From a virus: 44,567 nt of DNA. A program made the position numbers and the translations under genes. Each line of letters opens with the position of its first letter. Position 1 is the first letter of the stretch. The notes beneath the pieces were generated by a model. The model did no database searches and had not been told where the DNA came from. It saw nothing but the letters and a program-made list of their open reading frames with translations. Below are positions 7,549-16,100 of this stretch, in pieces. The stretch is taken from IMG/VR virus record IMGVR_UViG_3300020411_000832, positions 1 to 44,567 of that record. One strand, written 5' to 3'.

Positions 7549-9169
7549 AAGCACTGTCTTGTGCTTTCTTCTCGTCATCACGAACTTTCTTAGTAGCCTT
7601 TAAGAATTTTTCGAGATTCTTTTGTGACTTCTCATCACTTGCCTTCAACCTTTCAAGGTTTGCTCTCATGGCATCAGCAATTTTACCTTCACCCATAAAA
7701 CTTTTTAAAGACTTCTTCTCTTCATACTGAGGATGTCCTTTGATCTTGTCATATCCACCATGCTTTTTAGCAAGAGCAGCCTTCTTCTTTGCATAATCAG
7801 GTGACTTTGTATTGTCATACTTTGCCTTTGCTTCTGTTACTGGAGCACAATCACAGTCATCATCACATTCTTGATGAGATTCATGTGTATCACAACCACA
7901 GTCTTTACTTTCCTTAGTTACCTTGATGATTGGATTACTGTCGTTATCCCACTGGGCTTCTTGACTTGCAAGTTCATACTTATCAAACCACTGAACTCTT
8001 CCACCAGGATATACTTTAACAATCTCATCCTGAACATCAGACCTAGTTGGCATTTTTGCCTGAGGGAAGAACATTTTGAGGTTATACATTTTACCTCTCC
8101 AGTTCACACCAACCATAACGATGTTACCGAATTCTGATGGTAGCCTTACTGCTTCATCAACTGTCATTTGGAGTTCCTCCTTCTTAGTTTTCTTCTCAGG
8201 TAAACCTTTGTGCTTTGTAGATGCAAAATCTTTTACATCTTTAGTCTTCATACTACCAGCAGCTTTTGCAACCTCTGGTGTAGATGCTTCACCAGTTCTT
8301 TTCGCATGAAGAACTGCACCCATAAACCTTTGCTGTTTTTTAGAGACTGCTTCTTCTGATTGAGTAGCAGCAGCAACTTTTCTATCTATCTCTCTAGATA
8401 AATTTTCTCTGTCTTTTGCTTTTTGTTTTGCCTTTGCAACTGCTTGAGCACGTCTAGCAAATGTTTGACGAACAGAATCTTGTGACTTTTGAGCAGATGC
8501 AACTGTCTGGGCAGACTGTTGCTTTTGTTTTTGAACGTTTGCTCTTCTTTTATCATCAAGATTTTCATTTACATCTACATTACCTTTGGTATTTGTAGAC
8601 TTATGAATAGTGTTATGTCTGTGATCTCTTGCTGATTTAGTTGCTTTGAGTTCCTTTTTTGCCTGAGCATAAGAATCCTCTTCATTAACCCATTGATCAG
8701 CAGCCTTCATTTTAGGCATAACATCTTCAGGTCTAATAAGATCAATAATTTCAGCAAACTTCTTACCATCAGCGGTATGAAGTACTACGTTCTCACCCAT
8801 TCCACCTGGATCAATTGCTTGATCTCCACCATCCTCTTGATCATCATTATCATCATTATCTGGTACAAGACGACCTTTAGAATTCATATGTGATCCTTTA
8901 GGAATCTTCTTGCATTTTTTATCAGTATAACAATAATATTCACCCTTCCCACATGTTTTATTCATGTGAGCTTCTTCAATTTCAGTAATGATTAAGTCTA
9001 CTATTCTCAACCCTTCAATCTGTGGATTTGGTGGAAGTTCGATTTTAGACTTCAATTTACGCTTTGCTACAGCAACTTCATTAGGATTTGACGATTTGGT
9101 CATATTCCTAATCTTAGCCTGTTTAGAGGCATCTTTATGAGATTTTTTATCAATAGCAAAACTCGTCAT
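7547..9169 (-). CDS. Lysine/alanine-rich protein of unknown function with cysteine clusters
   Basis: This 540-aa protein lies between the small and large terminase genes. Residues 1-55 are basic. Around residues 71-88 there is a short three-cysteine segment containing CGKGEYYCYTDKKCKKIPKG. A long charged region (about 150-340), rich in Lys, Ala and Gln, is probably helical coiled coil. Near residues 345-400 a folded segment contains VNWRGKMYNLKMFFPQAKMP and a YPGG motif, which I believe recurs in other cyanophage structural proteins. Just after it, a cluster with CGCDTHESHQECDDDCDCAP could bind metal. The C-terminus is again Lys-rich. No enzyme motif is seen. A late promoter (GATAAATA, 9189-9196) precedes it, and its place in the packaging block suggests a head-associated or packaging role. 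I cannot assign a function. Confidence 0.85.
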   Translation of the reverse strand: MTSFAIDKKSHKDASKQAKIRNMTKSSNPNEVAVAKRKLKSKIELPPNPQIEGLRIVDLIITEIEEAHMNKTCGKGEYYCYTDKKCKKIPKGSHMNSKGRLVPDNDDNDDQEDGGDQAIDPGGMGENVVLHTADGKKFAEIIDLIRPEDVMPKMKAADQWVNEEDSYAQAKKELKATKSARDHRHNTIHKSTNTKGNVDVNENLDDKRRANVQKQKQQSAQTVASAQKSQDSVRQTFARRAQAVAKAKQKAKDRENLSREIDRKVAAATQSEEAVSKKQQRFMGAVLHAKRTGEASTPEVAKAAGSMKTKDVKDFASTKHKGLPEKKTKKEELQMTVDEAVRLPSEFGNIVMVGVNWRGKMYNLKMFFPQAKMPTRSDVQDEIVKVYPGGRVQWFDKYELASQEAQWDNDSNPIIKVTKESKDCGCDTHESHQECDDDCDCAPVTEAKAKYDNTKSPDYAKKKAALAKKHGGYDKIKGHPQYEEKKSLKSFMGEGKIADAMRANLERLKASDEKSQKNLEKFLKATKKVRDDEKKAQDSA

Positions 9170-9187
9170 TTTAAACGCAGTTTTTTT

Positions 9188-9610
9188 CTATTTATCTTCT
9201 TTCTCAGTTCTATTCTTCTTTAATAATTTAGATAGTTCTGCTGTAGAACCAAAAAACATTGCATTAGTGACGTTAGTTGGTCCTTTTGTATTGTCTTCTT
9301 CTACTTCTTTAATCTTCTTTTGTAGATCCATTAATTTATCTGTGGTATCCGAAACAGATTTAATAAGTTGACCAACAACCTCAAATGCTCTTGCATTACC
9401 TTGATCTACAGCAATCTCTAACGCACTATCAAGTGCTTCTTGTCCCTTCTCTATAATACTGTAAAGATTACCACGAGTATACTCATAATCTTTATCAATA
9501 TCAATCTCTTTTGACTTAGAAACTTTATCAGGTTTCTTAGGTTTTACTACTTCAGATTCTACTGGGGTAATATCAAAAGTATCATTTAGATCTTCAAATT
9601 TGTCTTTCAT
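9188..9610 (-). CDS. 16: Terminase small subunit gp16
   Basis: This 140-aa protein is the T4-type small terminase, which forms a ring, recognises concatemeric DNA and regulates gp17. T4 gp16 is 164 aa. The central helical region (about residues 45-105) with YTRGNLYSIIEKGQEALDSA and GNARAFEVVGQLIKSVSDT forms the expected antiparallel coiled-coil hairpin. The N-terminal 40 residues are charged and probably flexible, and the tail is Lys/Glu-rich. The ATG follows gp15 by 2 bases. Unlike in T4, where gp17 follows at once, two unassigned genes separate gp16 from gp17. The stop codon TAG lies within the late promoter for the next gene. Confidence 0.93.
   Translation of the reverse strand: MKDKFEDLNDTFDITPVESEVVKPKKPDKVSKSKEIDIDKDYEYTRGNLYSIIEKGQEALDSALEIAVDQGNARAFEVVGQLIKSVSDTTDKLMDLQKKIKEVEEDNTKGPTNVTNAMFFGSTAELSKLLKKNRTEKEDK
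9189..9196 (-). promoter_or_regulatory. T4-type late promoter motif (GATAAATA) before the 540-aa gene
   Basis: The minus strand reads GATAAATA. Its last two bases are the first two of the gp16 stop codon TAG (9190-9188). The motif ends 19 bases before the ATG of the 540-aa protein. It differs from the T4 consensus only at the first base. Confidence 0.5.
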
Positions 9611-9612
9611 GA

Positions 9613-10611
9613 CTATCCACTAAAACCAAAATCATCACCTGCTTCTATAAGTGCATTATCAGCAGATGTTATTCCTTTAACATCACTACCACGAACATGT
9701 TCAATAGCAGTTGTATTATAAGAAGCACGTTTTACATTCAACTTATTATCTGTAATAGATTCAATGTACATTGTCTCATTATTAATATCAATGAAGGTAT
9801 TTGCTTCTAATCCTGCAGGATCATCTACTGGTATAACAGTAGCACCTGCAAGAACATCTTCTGCTAGATTCGCAATAACATCTCCAGTATAATTCTTCGT
9901 AGCAACTGGTGTAGCATATGTAATCTGACGACCAGAACCATATGCTGCACTTCTTTCTCCAGGTGTAATACCAACAGATACCTTCTTGATAAGATCTTTT
10001 GGAGCAACTGGAACTGGACCGAATAGGTATGTCTTAGCAACAAAGTTTAATGTATAAAGCAAAACTCTTCTTTGTGTATAATCACCTTCATAGTTGTCTT
10101 CAAAAGAAACATTCTCTAAAGTAATTGGTATATCTTTCTTCTCTCCAATACTCTCTACTAAGTCAATAGTAACTGTATAATTTGGTTGGAAATATGGAAG
10201 TATCTGTTCAACGATCTGTAAAGCATCATCATTTAGAAGGGTCATTATATTTAATTCAAATGCCATATTATAGGGAACTGGCATGTAAACCTTACGAACA
10301 TCCTTCTTATCAGTTTTAATAGCAGTAGTAAATGTTTGAGTCGCACCTAATTTTCTACTAGTATCATATTCAATACCAGTAAACTCAAATGACATTCTAG
10401 GCAAACTCATAGATACTGGTTTATTCAGTTCTGGTTGTTGCTCTATTCTTGCTAAAAACTTTTGAGTTGGTCCATATGCCAACGGAACTTTAATAATAGC
10501 AGATGGATCATCAAGAGCAGCACCATCTCTATGGATAGTGATCCCATTGAACAAAGTTCCAAATGCGATTACAGTCTTTCTAAAAATTTGATGGTAAAAA
10601 TGATCAAACAT
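9613..10611 (-). CDS. 15: Tail sheath stabiliser / tail completion protein gp15
   Basis: This 332-aa protein is the T4-type gp15, a hexameric ring that caps the tail and joins it to the neck. The start MFDHFYHQIFRKTVIAFGTL and the signature DDALQIVEQILPYFQPNYTV (about residues 128-147) match the family; T4 gp15 carries almost the same QIVEQILPYFQP stretch. T4 gp15 is 272 aa, and the additional part here is C-terminal. About residues 240-315 hold a unit of the form FIDINNETMYIES ... VKRASYNTTAIEH, which also occurs in two other virion proteins of this window. The gene is 2 bases from both neighbours, consistent with one message for gp13 to gp16. Confidence 0.95.
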   Translation of the reverse strand: MFDHFYHQIFRKTVIAFGTLFNGITIHRDGAALDDPSAIIKVPLAYGPTQKFLARIEQQPELNKPVSMSLPRMSFEFTGIEYDTSRKLGATQTFTTAIKTDKKDVRKVYMPVPYNMAFELNIMTLLNDDALQIVEQILPYFQPNYTVTIDLVESIGEKKDIPITLENVSFEDNYEGDYTQRRVLLYTLNFVAKTYLFGPVPVAPKDLIKKVSVGITPGERSAAYGSGRQITYATPVATKNYTGDVIANLAEDVLAGATVIPVDDPAGLEANTFIDINNETMYIESITDNKLNVKRASYNTTAIEHVRGSDVKGITSADNALIEAGDDFGFSG

Positions 10612-10613
10612 AA

Positions 10614-12023
10614 TTATACATTTCCAAATGGGTTACTTTCACTAAAGTCTAAAATATTATCTGCTTCAGACTCTATAGTAGTATTTTGGGCATATCCAGA
10701 ATCTGGATTATCGTCACTATTTAGATCACTTATAGCAAACTTTGTTCCAGTCTCTTGTCCGACAACGTATTCACCTTTTACAAAGGTTCCAACAATTTGA
10801 CCTACTCGCAACTCTCTAGTTACAGCATTCCAAGTCTTAACGTTTGCAGTTGCACTACTTGCCGTACCAACTATATCTTCTCCTCTATTAAATGAACCAG
10901 TTCCTCCAGTCTGTACTGGTGGTGCAATTAATATCTCTGGTGTATCAGTGTACCATCCACCACAAGATTCGTAAACAAGTGCAGTAACTGAACCTGCAGC
11001 AGATACAACAGCATGCACTACCGCTGGTATAGTTGTACTACCGATACCACTATATCCATCAGGTGCAAATGCTACTGTCGGTATTCCAATATATCCACCA
11101 CCACCATTAGTGATAGTAATAATACCACAAACACCGTCAGCAATATTTGCCACACCATATGCACCACTTCCAGTATCGGTCATAAAACCAATTCTAGGTG
11201 CAACAGTATATCCAGAACCTGGATTTGTTAGATTAACTGCTTGAACTCTAGACATATCTGGATCAGGTTCACAGAAATCTACAAGTCCTGTAATCATTGA
11301 TGCAATACCAACTGCTGTTTGTCCTCCTATAGGAGCAGACGAAAATGCAACTTGAGGTGGTTGAGTATATCCAGAACCTCTTCTAGATACCATAATATTA
11401 CGAACACCACCATCAACTAAAGTTGTTACTGCAGTTGCTTGTGTTGCTATTCCAGCAAGAGTAAAGGATTGAATATAACCCTCTTCTTCCACATTATCAT
11501 CAATAAAGTCTATTCCAGTATCTACCTCTTCATCGTTGTATATGAATAGTTCACATCTCAATTCATACACATAATTCTTCTGTAATTGATAGAATGGTTT
11601 TTCATGCTCAACATACTTAATTTCAAACAATCTATCACCTAATGGGAAGTATATTAAATCTCCTTCTTTTGGTCTAGATGCTAACTTAACACCCTTTAAT
11701 GGTTCTATACGTTTTTGTATCTCTTCCTCATATCTCTCTTTAGATATGATCAATGTCAAATCATCTAACTCTTGAACACCAAACTTAGATAGAAGTGTTC
11801 CTGCTCCAGAGTATCCATCAAAAGTCTCAACATATCCCTCTATAGGAATAGCATTTGCGAAGTTTGATCTAGAAACTTCTTCCATAACAGATTTTTCATT
11901 ACCAAAAATTCTTGGTATGTAATAAACTTCTACACCAAACATCTTCAGTTGTTCATTCACTAAGTCCTGAACAAGATTCTGTTCACCTTTAGATCCGTGT
12001 AGGAAAAATGGGTTAAGTGCCAT
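10614..12023 (-). CDS. 14: Neck protein gp14 with a large internal insertion
   Basis: This 469-aa protein is the T4-type neck protein gp14, which with gp13 closes the filled head and accepts the tail. The N-terminus MALNPFFLHGSKGEQNLVQD and KMFGVEVYYIPR at about residues 27-38 are family hallmarks. T4 gp14 is about 256 aa. Here about residues 185-430 form an insertion made of 'GSGY' beta units, for example VNLTNPGSGYTVAPRIGF and ITNGGGGYIGIPTVAF, before a short family-type C-terminus ending in LDFSESNPFGNV. The insertion would hang off the neck ring and might form a collar-like appendage. The gene follows gp13 by 4 bases. Confidence 0.94.
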   Translation of the reverse strand: MALNPFFLHGSKGEQNLVQDLVNEQLKMFGVEVYYIPRIFGNEKSVMEEVSRSNFANAIPIEGYVETFDGYSGAGTLLSKFGVQELDDLTLIISKERYEEEIQKRIEPLKGVKLASRPKEGDLIYFPLGDRLFEIKYVEHEKPFYQLQKNYVYELRCELFIYNDEEVDTGIDFIDDNVEEEGYIQSFTLAGIATQATAVTTLVDGGVRNIMVSRRGSGYTQPPQVAFSSAPIGGQTAVGIASMITGLVDFCEPDPDMSRVQAVNLTNPGSGYTVAPRIGFMTDTGSGAYGVANIADGVCGIITITNGGGGYIGIPTVAFAPDGYSGIGSTTIPAVVHAVVSAAGSVTALVYESCGGWYTDTPEILIAPPVQTGGTGSFNRGEDIVGTASSATANVKTWNAVTRELRVGQIVGTFVKGEYVVGQETGTKFAISDLNSDDNPDSGYAQNTTIESEADNILDFSESNPFGNV

Positions 12024-12027
12024 GATC

Positions 12028-12882
12028 TTAACCTATCATATCTAGAGGTGGCAATTCGTATGTAGAAGACATCTTCTCAATGATGGCATCCATCTCTCTT
12101 TGACCATCATCCTGTATTTGTCTTCCATTCATCTCAATACCACCAGGTAACTTGACTCCTTGGAATTTACTTAAATTAATACCCCATTGACGCTTAATTA
12201 ATGCAGTTAAATATGGTTTTAAGAATCTATCATTCCAAATCTGATCAGATGTAGCAGGATCAAGTGCTCTATAGCAATCTAAAATTAAATATTGTCCTGG
12301 ACTCTGACTTCTCCAATCAATATCAAGATATAATTTATCTTCTCTTTGATTGTATCTTATTTGTTTTTGTGTTGATAGCAACCAATCCAAATCCTCAAGA
12401 TAACTCTTGGTCATTGAATATGTTAATAATTCGGTTGATCCCAAATAATAAATGTCATTCAAGAACAACTGATATTTAATACTGAACATTCCAGCAGAAA
12501 GTCCACCACCACCTTCAAATTTAAATACTTTTGATACACCCATAACTGAGGGTGGAACTTTTATATAATTACTATTTTCATACCAATTAAATGTAACATT
12601 TCCTTGATTAGGAATGTTGTCAGTTACAGAGGTAGAAGCAATTCCTACTTTACCTCCTTCATGTGGATATTCAACAGTGCCTCTATCAATATCCTCTTGT
12701 GTTATTTGATACTTCAAGAATGCTTGAGTAGTACCATCAAAATGACGTTCGTGGAATAATTGAATAGCATCATCCACCAGATCATCAATCTGCTCGTCAG
12801 CAACGTTGATCTCCAATACAGGAGCACCTAATTGCCTCTTACAATAATCTATTAGTCCTTGGCGACTTGATGGTTTTGCCAT
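12028..12882 (-). CDS. 13: Neck protein gp13 (head completion)
   Basis: This 284-aa protein is the T4-type gp13, which binds the portal after packaging and forms the neck with gp14. T4 gp13 is about 309 aa. The N-terminal helix MAKPSSRQGLIDYCKRQLGA followed by PVLEINVADEQIDDLVDDAI is characteristic of the head-tail connector fold in this family. The C-terminal helical part (about residues 215-284) includes LTALIKRQWGINLSKFQGV. The gene begins 1 base after the stop of the small coiled-coil protein, so it is probably translationally linked to it. No odd features are visible. Confidence 0.95.
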   Translation of the reverse strand: MAKPSSRQGLIDYCKRQLGAPVLEINVADEQIDDLVDDAIQLFHERHFDGTTQAFLKYQITQEDIDRGTVEYPHEGGKVGIASTSVTDNIPNQGNVTFNWYENSNYIKVPPSVMGVSKVFKFEGGGGLSAGMFSIKYQLFLNDIYYLGSTELLTYSMTKSYLEDLDWLLSTQKQIRYNQREDKLYLDIDWRSQSPGQYLILDCYRALDPATSDQIWNDRFLKPYLTALIKRQWGINLSKFQGVKLPGGIEMNGRQIQDDGQREMDAIIEKMSSTYELPPLDMIG

Positions 12883-12883
12883 T

Positions 12884-13114
12884 TTACTTATCTAACAGTT
12901 GTCCTAACATAGATTTAATATCACCTAGATCAGACTTGAGCCCTTGAACATCATCTTCAAGAGCTTTAACTCTGTCTATATCTTTTTGTTTTGCTCTCTT
13001 CAGGGCAAGGTATTGGTCATGTCCTTTTTTATCGGTATTAACAATGGCATTGGTCGTAGTATCTCTTACGAGATAACTATGACCTTCAACCTTTAAAAAA
13101 CGTGGATTGTACAT
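12884..13114 (-). CDS. Small protein with C-terminal coiled coil
   Basis: This 76-aa protein starts MYNPRFLKVEGHSYLVRDTT. A short beta-type N-terminal part (residues 1-30) is followed by a helix. From about residue 40 to the end, heptads with Leu, Val and Ile (VKALEDDVQGLKSDLGDIKS) predict a parallel coiled coil, probably a trimer or dimer. The gene sits 2 bases after the 2,560-aa tail protein and 1 base before gp13, so it is part of the same message. Small coiled-coil proteins occur at this place in cyanophage genomes as far as I recall, but I know of no assigned function. A structural linker or chaperone role is possible. Confidence 0.85.
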   Translation of the reverse strand: MYNPRFLKVEGHSYLVRDTTTNAIVNTDKKGHDQYLALKRAKQKDIDRVKALEDDVQGLKSDLGDIKSMLGQLLDK

Positions 13115-13116
13115 AA

Positions 13117-16100
13117 TTACGCTAATGCAATTGCCCTTAAATCACGTATCCTTGGAGGATATGCCTGGTTTGTACCAGTTCCAACAATCTTAATACTGAA
13201 GTATCTAAATTCAGGAAGATCATCAATACTAAATTCATAATCAGTGAATGGAAGATCATCACTACCATGAGCAAGAACATCAGTCTTAGGAATCCTCTTA
13301 TCAGGAAGTCCACTATTCTTAGCGATATCAACGATAGCACCATTAACATCCAAATTAGGATATCCAGGGAATGGATAGTAAATTGGATCAGATTCTAAAT
13401 CATTTGATATTGAATAGAAGCATCTAAGATCACTTTGAGTGTTCATATATGCTGCCATTAAGACCTTAATTGAAGTAGCAGAATTCTCTAATGTAATTGG
13501 TTTATTAGCATAGATAAATGCCGTTGGATCTTCAGTAATTGTAGATGCTCTAGAATCACCTGCGTAATCCGTAATTGGAGCATTAACTCTATTACTAATA
13601 AGAACCATACCAACTCTATCCAAGTCAATGACTGGAGAGATTTCACTATCTGAAGAAGATAACGTGAATGTTACTTCCATAGACTTGTTACCAGGACGAC
13701 TATCTAAACGTTCAAGTTCATTGACTCGTGAAGCAATCATTCTTGGAGATTCGAGGTATGTATCATCTTCAATATTGATTGGAGTTGCTTCAGTCTCAAC
13801 AAAGGACTGTTCACCACCATCAATACTTGTGGCAGTAGTATTCTTCATCTCTGCCTTGATACTGGTATTTGGTAATACCATTGTCTGAACAACAGGTCTT
13901 ACTCCTTCAAACTGGATGTTCTGAGTTGCGTGAATCTCTTCACCACCAGCAGACTTGGATTCATTGATGAACAATTTAGGGAATCCAATTCCAGTGCTAC
14001 GATCTGTTCCATCTAAAGATGGATTGACCTTAATGTAGTAAGAATCAAGAGTAATAGATCTTTGAGGAGTAGCATCTTGAAGATCATGTGTCTTATTGAT
14101 ACGTCTCAAGGAGATTCCATTAATTTCATACTTCTCAACTGGTGTCTTAGCAGGATAAGTAAATGGAGTTGTTTGATCAACAGATCTAGTAATTCCAGTT
14201 AACTGACCAGCAGCAATTCCAGTGTAAGAGATAATTTCATCATTAATCCTAACATATCCAGGGTTAGTAGCAGCAACACCAACATTCTCAAAGGTTTCAA
14301 AATCTGAAGTATTAGCAATACCAATAGCAGCAGAACTAGAGTTTGAATACTCTGCTGATAGAGTAGTTAACTTAGTATCAGACTGTACATCACTAATAAT
14401 CACTTTGTTGATGTCTTGATGCATACCGTGGTTCTTATGGTTCACTTTAATATGCATACCATCTTCTTCTAAACTGTTTAGTGCATAATCACTAATGTTT
14501 ACATCAGAACCAAATCCAACTGATACCATAGTGGTAATTCCAGTAGAAGGACTGATAAATTGAAGTGGTTTTGTAGTGCTAATTTCAAAATCACCTTGAA
14601 CATCATCAAGAACTAATTCATTAATTCCAGTAACTGATCCCAATGATAGTTGCATATTTCTACCCAACTCATTGTTACCAATTGTAGGTACTGTTAAAAC
14701 ATCACCAACTTGGTATCCAGATCCACCACCATTAATGGTTGCAGCAATAGCGACACCATTTGTACCGCTCTGTGTACCAATTGTAATGTCTGCTGTTGCG
14801 TTTTTACCAATTCCACTAAACGAATTTAAAGCAACACCAGTGAAGGTGAATTGAGATCCGTCTGTAGGTGTGTATCCAATACCAGCATTAATAATACTTA
14901 GATCACCAGTTGCAGAACCACCAGCACCAACATAATTTGCTGTTGCATCGGTATCTTTTTGAATAACTGTATTTCCAAGAACTAAACCACTTGTGTTTAC
15001 AAGATCATCCGTAGTAACAATAAGTTTCTTAGAATTAAATTCTAGAGAATCTTTAACCAAATTAGCGATTTGATTGTTACCTCTTCCCAATTCTGGGTTA
15101 TAGAATGAAATGGTTCCAGAATTCTCAACAAAGTCAGCAGTGTATAGAGTGAACTTAAGATCTTCATACTGACTTGGGTTCCATGTTGAACCATTCTGCG
15201 ACTTGAATAGAGATCCAAGACTTGGTTGTGCTGAGACAACAACTTGTCTAGATTCTGGTTGCAGAAGGGTTGTAATATCAACTTCACCCATTCTGGAGAT
15301 CCAAACTGTATACTCGTTAGACTGTGATAGTAAAACGATAGCATGGTCTGTTTTTGGTTCTAAGTAAACAGGTGATGGGAATACAACCGTAGTAGGTGTT
15401 CCAGCATCTGCTGACTCAAAAATATCCTTAGATTCTAAAATAACTTCACCGAAAGGATACACCTCTTCTGAAGGAACGCCAGCAACCATCGGTCTCAACT
15501 GTACCGTTACAGGTAGCAGCGGATCTTTTGTTCTGAAGAAAATGTCTACTTCGGTTACAAAGAAACCAGCATCATTTTGAACAGAGAATGATTGTGCGAG
15601 CGGATCTTTACCGCCTCTAGCGGGCCTCGGTGGCGGTGTAGGTGGCCTTGGAGGTGTAGGTCTAGGAGGTGGTGGAGGTGGAGGTGGCACTGGCCTCGGT
15701 GGCCTTGGTGGCCTTGGAGGATTAGGTGTTGGCCTCGGTGGGGGCGGCACAGGTGGCCTTGGGGGAGGACTTGGAGGTGGTGGTGGGGGTGGAGGAGGAG
15801 GTGGTAATGGGACTCTCGTTGTCTCACTACTTGTAGTCACCCTTTGAGTAGAAGTAACATCTGTTGCAGCACGAGATTCAGAAGTTGCTTGGATATCAAA
15901 TCTAGGTCTTCTAGTAGATCTGATAGTCTCCTGCATATTATTAATTGTACCTTGAGCGAAGTATTGCTCTTCACCCATTGTTCCAGTCATTCCACCAATA
16001 GTACTATTCGTAGAATTACTTGTTAATCTGAATAACTTAATTCCAACCTCAAATGATGGATTGGATGTAATATTTGGATTAGGAATAAAGAATGATCCAA

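Noticed and set aside
15592-15827. Open frames on both strands through the proline-rich segment, including one rich in Trp and Arg on the plus strand
   Set aside because: They are by-products of low-complexity GC-rich DNA, overlap the main frame completely and have no ribosome sites or family resemblance.
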